From Odobenus rosmarus divergens (Eukaryota; Chordata; Mammalia; Carnivora; Odobenidae): a stretch of DNA of 64,000 bases. Shown here in pieces: positions 48,510 through 60,549 of this stretch. The notes below the pieces were generated by a model. It was not told the origin of the DNA, did not search any database, and was given only the letters and a program-made list of their open reading frames with translations. The stretch is from the NCBI RefSeq assembly GCF_000321225.1, contig NW_004450585.1:1808010-1872009 (forward strand), given 5' to 3'. The position numbers and the translations under genes are program-made. Numbering within the stretch: the stretch's first letter is position 1; every line of letters begins with the position of its first letter.

Positions 48510-48768
48510 AACCCATATTTATTGAAGATCTACTCTATGTCAGCTACACTGCAAGCTTTTTTTTAATAGAATATCTCATATAATCATTTCAAAAACAGCT
48601 GAGACAAATATTATTATTTCCAAACTATAGATCCTATCTCAGGTTTAGAAATGTTAAATACTTTCCCAAAGTTCATAGAGTAATGTAAAGCCAAGATGAA
48701 ACTCACAACTATGGGACCCCCAATTCTGATACCTTTCCACTGTATCAAACTGCCTCCCATTATTAAGG
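48510..48768 (-). mobile_element. MIR SINE relic, antisense
   Basis: Order of the reversed MIR: tctatgtcagctacactgca, tctcatataatcatttcaaa, attattatttccaaactata, atgttaaatactttcccaaa gttcatagag, gatacctttccactgtatca aactgcctccc. Nearly full length. Confidence 0.75.
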
Positions 48769-49860
48769 AAGTGAAACCATTATCCTTGAAGCACCTGACA
48801 TCATGTTTCCCAGGTATTCACCCAGCCTATCCTGGACTTCAAAATTACTACTTGCTTTTCTCTGATGGCTTATTAAAACTCCCACCTTTTTCAAGTAGAA
48901 ATGGCAAAAGATTAGACCAAACAGCATAGAAATATGAATGACTAAATGATCAGATTTAAATGTTTACCTTCAGGTAGAGAATAAAATAGAATTTGAATGT
49001 GTGTAAAAGAGAGAGACTATTTCTTATAAATTCATACACACAGACACACTCAAGGATGCTTTTTTCTCCATCTTTGTATAGCCTAGCGTAAGAAACATTC
49101 TGCTAATGAGATTTGAGGGATAGATGTCCTTGATATGTAGGTACTGACCTATCAAAGGGTCCCAGATCAATCCTTTGGGTTAAGCCATTGGCCCTTGTTA
49201 AAACCATGGCTATATTTATAATGAATGAGAAAATGTAGAAAGAAAATAATCTGTTGTTATACTGCTGGGTTTTGATTCCGTGTTGAGTAGCACCAAAAAA
49301 GAAATTTTAGAAGTTTTTGGAAAATTTATTATTACACATATACATGTTCAATGATGTCACCCACATTTTGAAGAGCACATCATTAAGAAATATGAGCTAA
49401 GTGTCTTTTTCAAAACTTTGGCAAAAATAATGGCTAAAACTGCTACAAAAGGATGCAATACTAAAGGATAAAATGATCTTTTATATATACTTTTTGTATA
49501 AAAAATGAAAGACAAAATTGAGAGCTAATGCTTTACAGAGCTCAATATGATGCCCTTAGTAAAGGTGGAAGAGAAAAATGACACCTAGATAGTAAAAGGA
49601 ATGAAACATAAAAACTAAAATAAATTCTGGAAATTATGCCATAATAACAAGAACTTGAAAATGCTTAAGAATTTGAAAGAGAAAAATAAGTGGAGCATTA
49701 CCCTAATTGTTTATGAACATGTAAAAGAGCAAAAGAAAAAGTCCCTCTGCAGTGGCCTGAAGAGGTGGGGAATGAGCAGGTTAGAAAAAGTAAACTTTCT
49801 AAAATAAAACATCCTGCCACGGTCTCCAACAGATTAGCACAACTATAGATCAATTTTATC
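48769..49860. other. Unassigned AT-rich sequence
   Basis: About 1.1 kb with no nameable element. Confidence 0.4.
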
Positions 49861-49876
49861 AGAAATGCTATAAGCA

Positions 49877-50059
49877 GGGTGCCTGGGTGGCTCAGTCAGT
49901 TAAGCGTCTGCTTTGGCTCAGGTCATGATCCCAGGATCCTGGGATCGAACCCCGCATCAGGTTCCCTGCTCCACAGGGGGCCTGCTTCTCCCTCTCCCTC
50001 TTCCTGCCTCTCTCTATCTCTGTCTCTCATGAATAAAGAAAATCCTTAAAAAAAAAAAA
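49877..50059 (+). mobile_element. CAN-SINE, perfect target-site duplication
   Basis: Sense SINE. The 16-base repeat agaaatgctataagca is at 49861-49876 and 50060-50075 without mismatch. Confidence 0.95.
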
Positions 50060-50209
50060 AGAAATGCTATAAGCAAATTATACTTTGCAAAAACATTATA
50101 AAGTTTTTTACATTAAAATATATTTTCATTATACACTCTAATATACTGTCTATATCCAGAGCAGCTATTGCCCAAGGGTGACAGTGGCTGCTAAAGTAGC
50201 CTTACCTTT

Positions 50210-52005
50210 ATATTTCCACAGAAGCCATTCTCACTAGATGAGTTTCTTGCATACAAGGAATTTAGAGCTATTCAATCCAGCTCAAAACAGCTCTCCACTT
50301 TAACTTCAACAACATCCTCATTTCTCCACTTTTATGTCATTCTCAGTTCTTCACTTCAATTCTTGCCATCATCCCTGGTACCTTCAGCCCATATGATCAA
50401 CTCATCTAGCAATCTAAACTTGTGATTCTTCTGCTAATCCCACTATATCCATGTTTATGATAATTTGAATAAACTCATAAGCACCATCACACACCAGACT
50501 CTAATTGAAGTAATAAATTCCCAAATCTCACTCTTTCATTACAATTCCACATTCTTTTTACTTTTATCATAATTGCTGTACACAGGCTTCCCCCTCACTG
50601 AGGTTTCCAGTTCCATGCTACCACCCTTTTCTCCCAGCTTCCTCTTAGATTCTCTACTCTGTATAACTAGCTAAGATCTCAAGATGCTCCAGTTCAACCT
50701 CTCTCACACATTTACCCCCGACATTGCACCCAAGAATGCAGCCCAACACTTTTGCTGTTTTTACAACTGGGTTGCTTGTGGGATACATTGCCTTCTAATG
50801 TATTCCCTGACTTCAACCTGGCTTTGGTCCTCTTTTATCAATCAGTTGTCTGCTGCTTCCTGTGCCCATTCAAAATACTCAGTGTTATCCTCAAAAGCTT
50901 TACTAATGGTGTCTGCCAGTATATGTTCAATCAACAGCCTTTGAAAAATAAAACAAACAAAAAAAACCCCCCTAATCTGTAGCATTTGCTGATTTTCAAG
51001 CTGCAAATACTCCCAGTGAGCCCATTTCAAGGTACTATGTGACATCACCAAACAGAGTGGGGAAGAAAAAACAGCATGTTTTTCATGATATTTCTACCAT
51101 ATACAATTTTATATATACAAATTTATATATATGATTTTATATCTGTTCTCAGACACAATAGATACAAATAACCCCAAATGCATAGATAATAGTAAAACGT
51201 AAAAAAATAATTAGGAAGTGATAAGTGTTGAGTATTACCTTTGTTTTAATGTACTTTAACTGTAAATTTATGTAATTTACACTATAATAATAGGCATGCT
51301 TAACAACTGGCTGGCAAAATTCCTGAAAATTTAGCAATTAGCTCTACTAGGTAGCACTAGCACATCATTGCTTCACCCATTATAAATCTTCATTTCTCTT
51401 TGCCAATGACCCTGCCTCATACTTTACTGAGAAAATAGACTGTATGTGATTTCTTCAATTTCTTGTCCCCATATCTGTAAATTTCTTTGCAATTTTACTC
51501 ACTCTGACCTCATTCCCAGCTGTCTCAGAAGTGTTTTTTATTCAGTTTAAGATGGATTCTTTCACCTTAGTTATTATGATTTCCTCCCACTAACCTCAGA
51601 ACTATGTGTTCTTGGCACTCCCTCTCTCTCCTATATTTTCAAGTTCTCTCTCTCTAGTTCCATCTGTATAAACATATTCAAGATCTCTCATCAGTGAATT
51701 TAAAAAAACATCTCTTGACCCTTGATTCTATCTATGTCTACCTCTAGCCATCTGCATTTTTTATACCTGCCTATCATTTTTTTCCAGAAATCCCACAGGA
51801 AGAACAGTGCTTATTAGCAGTTTTTATACCCTCATTCTGGTACCTTTCTTTTTTTTTCTAAAGTCTTATGACATTACTCTGGAAAAAGCATGAATCACCT
51901 TCAAAATGCCAAACTTCAAAGATTTTTTTCGAGTTTTCAGATTGCTTTAAAAAAAAATTCTTTCAGCATTTGACCCTGTTGTACCTTCCCTCTTAAATTT
52001 TCTCT
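50210..52005 (+). mobile_element. L2 LINE body relic (reverse transcriptase region), fragmented
   Basis: Diverged L2 coding phrases in order: aatgaccctgcctcatactt tactgagaaaatagac (about 51405), aaaaaacatctcttgaccct tgattc (about 51705), and ttcagcatttgaccctgttg (about 51962), the last corresponding to the AFDTVD stretch of CR1/L2 reverse transcriptases. The part 50950-51370 shows no L2 features and may be an insertion. All frames are broken. Confidence 0.5.
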
Positions 52006-52445
52006 CCCCTCTGACTGTTGCTTGTCCTTTGGCAATCTGCAAACCTGGGAGAGAATGGGCGGGGAATCCTCCGTGAGCATCCCTGCAAGGATGATCAATC
52101 TGGCCTCTATGCCAGGAAGGATGCTGACCAGGATCACTAAATGTTTGCTGTGATGGAGGCTGGGAGAGCTTAAGTCTTTCCAGATACAGGGAGTAGAGAA
52201 GCTCTGTCCTGTTCCTTGAGAGGGGAGGACCACTTGGCAAACCAACTGGCTCCTGTATCTATCCTCAATAATTGGATTGCTGCTGCTTATTACATCCCAG
52301 CAACTGGACCTGAGATCCAATACCTAGACAGAAGAAAATGCATCTGAGGGGATTTAGAAGAATGTAGAAGATATTCAGAACATTCAAAACAGGTGACTCC
52401 TTTGGAAGTATAATTGAGGTGGAGTGAAAAACACAGCTCGAATAA
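52006..52445. other. Unassigned GC-richer segment with overlapping antisense open frames
   Basis: About 440 bases between the L2 relic and the L1 stub. Two overlapping minus-strand open frames (51937-52320, 127 codons; 51947-52240, 97 codons) run through it. The longer one is the longest open frame in the window outside simple repeats, gap and known L1, but has no family resemblance I can name and partly overlaps L2 sequence, so chance is likely. Confidence 0.35.
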
Positions 52446-52457
52446 AAAATAAGATCA

Positions 52458-52674
52458 ATGAAGGGGGGAAATCGGAGGGGGAGACAAACCATGAGGGTTC
52501 TGGGGGCAGGGATGGGCTAGCCTGGTGATGGGTATTAAAGAGGGCACGTACTGCATGGAGCACTGGGTGTTATGCACAAACAATGAATCATGGAACACTA
52601 CATCAAAAACTAATGATCAAATGTATGGTGATTAACGTAACATTAAAATAAAATAAAATAAAATAAAATAAAAT
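52458..52674 (+). mobile_element. Young LINE-1 3' stub, 217 bases, with target-site duplication
   Basis: Severely 5'-truncated L1: only the 3' UTR remains (gggggagacaaaccatgagg, cctggtgatgggtattaaag, gcactgggtgttatgcacaa) with a tail of regular aaaat units. The repeat aaaataagatca flanks it at 52446-52457 and 52675-52686. High similarity to 1-141 suggests a recently active subfamily. Confidence 0.9.
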
Positions 52675-52712
52675 AAAATAAGATCACCCAAGCAGATTCA
52701 AATTTAATATTT

Positions 52713-52755
52713 ATACACACACACATACACACACACAAACACACATACACACACT
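52713..52755. repeat. Interrupted (CA)n microsatellite
   Basis: CA repeats with TA and AA interruptions, 26 bases after the L1 stub's right target-site duplication. Confidence 0.9.
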
Positions 52756-54225
52756 GGACAATGAATATTTCCAAAATAAAGGTGATCTAGAATTAGCTTA
52801 TCAGGTCAATTTTCTTCCTCTAAACCCAAAGCAGGAGAAGTCTTAGAAGCAACAGGGATGGTAGGTCCTGGAACCTAATATGAGACTGTGAGAAATCCTG
52901 GAGAGATAAAAGGTGGTAGGTTCTAGCACCAGAGAAAACCAGTAACTTCAAATAAGTAGAGGAGCATATGACACAGTTCACATGAATGGCAAACACTAGA
53001 AGGATAACATTAAATGCTGCCCCAAACTAGAGAATAAGATAGTATTAAGTGATGGTAGGAGGGCAAATGCTGGTCTCGAGAAAATCTCACAGTCTTCAGT
53101 GAAATCAAATATTTAAATACCCAATGACTCATCAGTCCTGCTTCCGAGTATATCAGGGCCATAGGACATGTTTACACAGTTGTCTACGTTGTGTGTTATG
53201 CAGTTCCAGGGATCATTTTTCACATGGGTGAGGCAAATGTGTACTATAAACGAAATCACATATGAAAGTATGCAGCCTAAACAAATATTAAGTTGTTAAA
53301 TTGATAACTAATTAAAAGACAAAATGAATGTATAAAAATATTTTGATATAAATACATATAATTAATTGAAATAGATGGTTATATTCATTCTTAATAAAAG
53401 AGTGAAATACAGGAATTCTTCGTGTCTAATCCATGTTTTCAATAGAAGTCATCTATTATGGTTGAAGTCTTTAAAAATGTATGGAGACAAGAAAAAGTTA
53501 TTTTTAAATAGCTACACCATACATAAAATCCTATCTTTTCTTATCTTGTTTTTTAAATTATTTTGTCTTGACCTGTCAGTGAGAATTTTTCCCCTGACCT
53601 CTCATAATTCAATATCTGGAATCCAGAAAAATGGCTGTTTCCATCTGTTTCACTCAGAGTGATCAATATTTAGTTAAGTTCATGCATAATAATGAATATA
53701 TATCTCCCAGAACGTGCTTTGTCAAATTTTGGTATATAATTTTGTCCAGGATCAGGACCTTGACAGAAGGGTATCTGCATTTTCATTTTATTTTACAAGG
53801 GATGTGGGAATGCTGACTATCTACTTTCTACTTTTTTCACCATATTATTGCTTTGTAAAGGAAAGCATTCTGCCACAGTGAAATAGACATGTGTTTCAGA
53901 AAATTCTCCCTTTAGGCCCAAACATGGGCTAACTTCAATAAATGAAAGTGGCATAGTTTACAGAATTGGTTTCTCACTAAGTACTTGAGTTGAATCAGCT
54001 TTTTAGATGCCTTCAAATTTTTAAGGGACGCAAAAGAAAAAGCATTCTTCCAAGCATCAAGAAAACATTTTACCACGATAATTGTCCCATTTAATTTGCA
54101 TTCCAATGCATACCAAACTGAAAAATAGCAATACTCAGAAGGCCAACGCGATGGAAGACTTCCCATCAAGTAATAAAATGATAGGTAATAAGAGGGAGGG
54201 AAGAAAGGGCTGGGAGAAATGGCTT
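52756..54225. other. Unassigned AT-rich sequence
   Basis: About 1.5 kb with no gene or nameable repeat. Confidence 0.4.
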
Positions 54226-54323
54226 AGTGGAGTCGATGGGTTGGTTGCAAATTTCCAAGTTCAAATTATCAGCCTTTCTTCCTGCCTCACTTACTACTTG
54301 TTACCAGCAACTCTTCTGCCAGC

Positions 54324-54410
54324 AAGAAGAAAAAAAAAAAAAGAAGAGAGAAAGAAAGGAAAGAAAAAACAAAGGAAGGAAGAAAGAAAGAAGAAAGAAA
54401 GAAAGAAAAA

Positions 54411-54458
<48 letters not shown>

Positions 54459-54460
54459 AA
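54324..54460. repeat. (GAAA)n purine tract
   Basis: About 137 bases of pure purines on this strand, disordered GAAA/GGAA at left and regular GAAA for the last 55 bases. It produces Lys/Arg-rich or Phe/Leu/Ser-rich false open frames. The sequence before it (54225-54320) faintly recalls MIR. Confidence 0.95.
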
Positions 54461-55980
54461 TTTAAAAAAATACCCAGACAGCCTAAGAAATCAGCCGACA
54501 AACCTCATTATTGATGGTGTCAGGTGGTAGATCAATGCCAGAGGAAAATCAATGGTAAAAATATTTTTTAGTGGTGCATACAGATGAAGAGCCTCAGCAG
54601 CATTTCTTGATGGAAACCACAAAAGTCTGCAGCCACCCCTGAGTTACCACTTCATAGGAGGCAAGAACTTATCTGGTGTTTTAGGGATACTAATTTGTCC
54701 TGTATGAATTCCTGTGTTGTAGTGTGTGTAACTGTTTTCTGTGAAAAGAACAGAAAACAAAAGACATGGAGAGTATACCAACAGTAAAATGTAATTTCTC
54801 AGTGGTGTTTTGCTTTTTTTTGGATACTTACTACATATATGGCTATTTAATAAGTTTAAAGATTGGAAAGTTTGAGAGTTGGAAAGCATGCCCAAATTGA
54901 AAAGCATGTCAGTTTTTCATTTGAAGAGTATGTGAAAATAATTTTCATTGCATGGAAAGATAAAACTCTAAAAATAATTCCATATCAAAGGATGCTTATT
55001 TAAGAATGGAAAATGATAGTGAAGCAATTTTGAAGAATCATCCTGATTTTAACCTATAGTACCAAAATACCCCTACACTGCATAATTTTCTTTCTAAATC
55101 ATAGACCAGCTCAGATCAGAGCACAATCCCAGCCCAAAGCTCATGATCCTATGAAGAAGTGATCAGACTAAGATTAATCCTGGGTGAATTGGGGAGCTGG
55201 TGAAAGGGTATCACTAAAGTCAGGCTTACTTTGTTGCTAATGAAGCATAATTTAGGTCCTCATTTATGCAGTTATCTTCCAAGGTTCTGAGAGGAGCGCT
55301 AAAAGTCTTATATACATAATTATGAAGTCATTTTCCTAAAGAGGGTCTCCCAAAGTTGTAAACTTCAGGAGCCATAAAACTTGGATTTGCCCTTAGGTGT
55401 TACCCAGTTGAAGTCTACAGAGATGAATGTGTTCCTTAGTAAATAGAGGAGAACCTATTAGTCTGCCAGAATTGTATCCTCTTCAAGGGAGAAAAACTAT
55501 CTTCTTGAAATAGATTATATGACTTTCACCAAGGAGAGAGAATGCAGGACCCCACTTCAAGGGAAAAATAATACAGAATTCCTAACAAGAGTTTATTTAC
55601 CCTCTTAGAGGAAATGAAGTACAGTTTAACAAGTATTACTATAAGCACTTTATAAACCACATATATTTTTTACTTGCATTTGTATTATATTTTTACAAAT
55701 TTGTATTATACATAGCTTCTTTCCACATACTGATTTGCAGTGAAATACCCAAAGTTGTCTTTAAGGCTGTGATGAGCCAGGAAGCCTTTGTCCTTCCCAG
55801 AGACAATCTCAGATGAACAGGACTAGAAAATGCAGTGGTAAAAACTTAAAGGAAGAAAATAAGCTGATCAAGTCCACAAGTCTGTAGGAAGACAGAAATG
55901 AGGGAAGAGGAAGTAAGATGAGAGTGGCTGAAAACTCGAGCCACGATGAATACTTTCTCTAATGCCTCACAGTCAAGTCA
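54461..55980. other. Unassigned sequence
   Basis: About 1.5 kb with no gene and no repeat I can name. Confidence 0.4.
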
Positions 55981-55984
55981 ACCC

Positions 55985-56748
55985 ATCATGAAACCCCATT
56001 GGCTCTTATTCTAAAATATTTCCAGATCATTTTCTTTTGTCACCTTTTCTATCACTACCACCTAAGCCATTAGCCTTTCTTGCCTGATTCTTCCAGCAGT
56101 CTCCTGACATCCTCCCTAATTCTACCTTTCACCTCCCCCACACTCCCGCTTATTCTCTGCATAGCAGTCAGAGCGATCCTTTTAAAATAGAAGTCAGGTC
56201 ATGTCATTCTCTGCTCAGACTGAAATGTAATTCTAAAAATGGCCCACAAGGTCCTTTGTAATCTGCATTTCTTACCTCACTCTATCATCTTTCTGCCTTA
56301 TTTTTTACTTCTTTCTCCCTTGATTACTTTGCTCCAGCAATACTGGCCTTCTTGCTGCTCCCCGACCGTATCAGGCACACTTTTACCTCAAGGCCTTCCC
56401 ACTTGCTGTTCTCTCCAGATATCCACATGGGTCATTTCCTTTTTTCAGGTTTGGCTCACATGTTACCTTTTAACCAACACTTTCTTTGGCCATCATAACT
56501 AAAATTGCATGTTTCCCTTCAACATTGCTTATCTCTCTTCTTGGATTTATTTTTCACATTAGCATTTATTGCTATTGATAACTGTATATTTTATTTTATT
56601 TTTGCTCTTTGCTACTTCACAGTAGATGTGAGGACTGTAAGGGAAAGGCATTTTGTCTTTTGCTTACTGCTTAATTCCCAGTGCCTAGAATGGGTTGGGC
56701 ACTTAGTAACTGTTCAGTAAGTACTCCTTGAAGGAATGAATACGTTAA
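55985..56748 (+). mobile_element. L2 LINE 3' end, sense
   Basis: Long, readable L2 3' region: ttattctctgcatagcagtc agagcgatccttttaaaa, catgtcattctctgctcaga, cccacaaggtcctttgtaat ctgc, caaggccttcccacttgctg ttctc, cagatatccacatgggtcat, and the terminal cccagtgcctagaatgggtt gggcacttagtaac. The short open frames here are L2 fragments. Confidence 0.7.
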
Positions 56749-56789
56749 TGAGTGATTGAACAGAAGAACAATACATGTGGGACTCTCAA

Positions 56790-57262
56790 GCTTTTTATTG
56801 TCTTTAGTATAACTTAAACTCTTTTGCAAAGCATTAGATGTCCTTCATAATGTGTCCTCAACTGATTTTTCCAGACTCATTGCTTACCATTATTCCCCCT
56901 TTATACTCTGCCAAACAGTCAGGAAAACCAATCTATCAATTATCTTCTTAACACCCCAAGCCCTTTCATGCCTCATTCTCTTGTTCACCCTGTGTTGTCT
57001 CCCTGGAAAGTGTCTTTTTTTATCTTTTCTTCATTCTTTCCTTAGCTAATTCCTACACATCTCTAGAGACCTAACTCCAATGCCTTTTTCCTCTGTGAAG
57101 TCGTCTGTGACTCTCCTAGACAGAATTAATTAATCCCTGCACAGTGCTTCCAGAGTAGATTTTATGCGTCTCTTTTAAAACAAATTATAATACAGTTATT
57201 TATACCCCCAGCATGGAATACAGTGTCTGACACATAATAAATATTTGCTGAATAAATCAATA
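56790..57262 (+). mobile_element. Second L2 LINE 3' end, sense
   Basis: Follows the first L2 end head to tail: gatgtccttcataatgtgtc, caagccctttcatgcctcat, ctctgtgaagtcgtctgtga, ending in the L2 terminus cagtgtctgacacataataa atatttgctgaataaa. Confidence 0.65.
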
Positions 57263-57374
57263 TCTAAGAGCTCCATCTTTCTAGGCCCAAGATATCAGGT
57301 TAATCCTGATAGTGTTTTGCCACTGATTTCTTACCAACCTGGCTATACCCATATTACTGTCATGATTATTGATA

Positions 57375-57598
57375 ATTAATATCCATTAAGTATTCGCCAT
57401 ATGCCTCAACTGTTTAAAACACTTTACAAATAAGATTTTATATCATTATCATAAATGCTTTCTTTATAAGTCCTGCTTGAGGAAACTGAGTCATCATATG
57501 GTTAAGGAAAGTTGAGGAAACTGAGTCATTATATAGTTAATAAAGGTCTGCTTCCTGAAAATGTGCTCTTGTCCCTGAAGCTATAGCATCTCCCAGAG
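57375..57598 (-). mobile_element. MIR SINE relic, antisense, with a short internal duplication
   Basis: Reversed MIR: gccatatgcctcaactgttt aaaacactttac, tatcattatcataaatg, gaggaaactgag. The segment gaggaaactgagtcat[c/t]atat is present twice (57479 and 57514), a tandem duplication of about 35 bases. Confidence 0.6.
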
Positions 57599-58184
57599 AA
57601 ATGGTTTATCCAGAAAGCCTGTGCTAAGTAATAAACTATTGAAATATACATCTTTCACTTTCTGAGTGCCATTAGTAGAGCATATCTTCACAAGGCATAT
57701 AAACCTTATTAGATTAAAGAATATTAGACTAAATCATGGTCCACTGACAATATGTTAGTGAGACTCCAAAATGTGTATAAATTCAGGAAGATTTATGGAA
57801 TTAACCAATGAAGCACTAGATAATTTTAATAAATGGTAAGAGAATGGGAAAAGTGTTACCCTGTGAGTAGAAATTTTCATACAAGAAATTCCCCCTCCTA
57901 CACAAAAGAATTAGCTCCAAAGAAAGAGTGAGGATTTATCAGTATACCATCCAAGCCTCTTACTAGTCATCATCAGCTTAGCTGCCCTCATTGATCTTAA
58001 ATAACCTCTTAAAGAGAAAGTTAAAAAATGAAACCCACACATGAAAAGGGGTGATGTATTTGTGAAGGACTACTCATACAAGGGAGTTGTAGAATAAAAG
58101 GGAAACTTATCACTTATATTTAATATCTCAAGAACACTCCTAGACTTTAATCCCATTTTAAGAAGCAGCAAAACCAGATTTTAA
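57599..58184. other. Unassigned AT-rich sequence
   Basis: About 0.6 kb before the sense L1; no nameable repeat. Confidence 0.4.
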
Positions 58185-60001
58185 AAAGTTAGTTGGCAAT
58201 TCTACTTTCCAGTATGGCATGTAACTTGGAAATCATCACCCTGTCCAAACAACAAGTAAAAGCTGATCAAACTGAAAAATCAATCTCCCAAAATTGGAGA
58301 GACCGAGGTGAATCACAACTTATCGGAGCAAAAACCTCTGCAGGACACAGTACCAGGACAGGAAAACCTAAACTTTAAATTGACAAATTGCTGGAAACTC
58401 AGTGTGAATAAGTCTGAGAGTTAAAAACTCCAGGGGGATCTAGTCCTATGAAAGCCCCCCAGTTTTGTGAGTTTTACCTCCAGAAATTCTGCTAGGTCCT
58501 CACAGTAAATATTAGAGAAAACTCCCCTCTACTTTCTGGCATGGGAAGGGGGAAAGGAATCATTTTGAAATATGCCAGAGAATTCTATTCTTCACAAGGC
58601 CTGCTCTCAAAAAAACCTATTTCCCGAGACTGTAAGTTGTTAGGATTTTTTTTTTTTCAGAGCCTAAACAACGTGGGCAAAGGGAAATGCCCAACTCCAC
58701 CCCATTTTAGCCAACCTGTCCCACCTAATGGTGCAGGAAAACTGAGAAGCACTTGTAAAGTTCACAGGCCAGAGGTATAGGCTCACTAATCATAGAACTA
58801 TGGAACACTTTACCAACACATTACTAAAGGTCCATTTATTGCAGTTCTTTTTACATCATGTTCAGTGATAGAAAATTATAAGGCATAATAAAAGGCAAAA
58901 AACCCACATGGCTTGAAAAGACAGCAAGCAACAGAAGCAGACTCAGATATGGCAGGAAACAGACTGGATATTTAAAATAGGCATGATTAATATGTTAAAG
59001 GACCTAAAAGATAAAGTAGAGAGCATGCAAGAACAGATAGGCAATGTAAGCAGAAAGATGGGAATTTTAAGAAAGGATAAAAAAGAAATGCTAGGGATAA
59101 AAGAGACACTATAATAGAAATGAAGAATAACTTTGATGAGTTCATTAGTAGACTGGACATGGAGAAAAAAAACCTCTAATCTTAAGGATATTTCAATAGA
59201 AATTTCCAAAACTGAAAAGTAAGGAGAAAAAAGGCTAAACAACAACAACAAAAACAATATATAAGGACTGTAGGACAACTACAAAAGATGTAACTATACA
59301 TACAGGGATACCAAGAGGAGAATAAAGAAAAGAAGAAATATCTGAGGCAATAATTACTGAGATTTTCCCCTAGATTAATGTTAGATGCCAAACCATAGAT
59401 ATGGAAAGCTCAGAGAACATCAAGCAGGATAAATGCCCAAGAAACTTTACCTAGACACATCATATCAAACCCCAGAAGATCAAAAATTTAAAAAATCTTG
59501 AAAGACGCTAGAGGACTAATACACCTCACCTTTAGGAGAGCTAGGAGAAGAATTATATCTGGCTTCACCTCAGAAACCATTCAAGTAATGAGAGTAAATA
59601 TTTAAAGTGTTGAGAGAAAAAAAAAAACTCCACCAACCTAGAATTCTGTACCCTGAGAAATTATCTTTCAAAGTGAAGGAGAAATACTTTCTCAGACAAA
59701 CAAAAATTGAGAAAATTATTGCCAGTGTATCTGCCTTGCAAGAAATGTAAAAAAAAAAAAAAAAAGTTCTTCAGAGAGAAGGAAAATTATATGGATCAGA
59801 AACTTAAAAAAAAAAAGAACATAAAGAAAGGAAGAGCATCAGAGAAAGAATAAGTGAAAGTAAAATAAAAACTCTAATTTCTCAAGTCCTTAATTGATTT
59901 AACGGATAACAGTTTGTTTAAAATAATAATAGCAACAATGTGTTTACTAAGTATACATATTATATATGTGTGTGCATATGTATAACTATATATTGTGTAT
60001 A

Positions 60002-60323
60002 TTGACTCTTGACCAACAGAGGGGTCAGGGGCATCAACCCCCCTGTATTCAAAAATCTATGTATAACTTTTGACTCCTCAAAAACTTTACTAATAACTTA
60101 CTATTGACTGGAAGCCTTACAAATAACAAAAACAGTCAATTAACATACATTTTGCATGTTATATGTGTTATATACTGCATTCCTATATTAAAGTAAGCTA
60201 GAGAGAAGAAAGTGCTATTAAGAAAATCATAAGCAAGAGAAATACATTTACAGTACTGTACTATAAAAAATCCAAGCATAAGCAGACCCCTACAGTTCAA
60301 ACCTATGTTGTTCAAGGGTCAAC
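60002..60323. mobile_element. Tigger2/MER28-like transposon relic nested in the L1 spacer
   Basis: Starts ttgactcttgaccaaca, contains cttttgactcctcaaaaact, ctggaagccttacaaataac, taaagtaagctagagagaag, and ends cctatgttgttcaagggtca ac; the ends are inverted repeats. Opposite in direction to the copy at 35438-35798. It lies within the inter-ORF spacer of the sense L1. Confidence 0.8.
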
Positions 60324-60326
60324 AGT

Positions 60327-60372
60327 ATGTGTGTGTGTGTGTGTGTGTGTGTATATACACAACACACACATA
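60327..60372. repeat. (GT)n followed by (AC)n, hairpin-prone
   Basis: About 26 bases of GT run, then tatatacac and an AC run, so the two arms can pair. It starts right after the Tigger-type element ends. Confidence 0.9.
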
Positions 60373-60549
60373 CTGTATATGATATAGTGTCATTTGAAAG
60401 TGGACTTGGAGTATTTGTAAGTGTATACTGCAAACTATGGGTGAATCACCAAAAGAAGTAAAAAAAAAAAAGTATAGCTGATTGTCTAAAAAGGAAAGAA
60501 AATGGAATCATTTCAAATGCACATTTAAAACCACAAAGGCACAAAAAGA

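Noticed and set aside
54082..54514. Lys/Arg-rich open frames of 95-127 codons
   Set aside because: They are translations of the GAAA purine tract.
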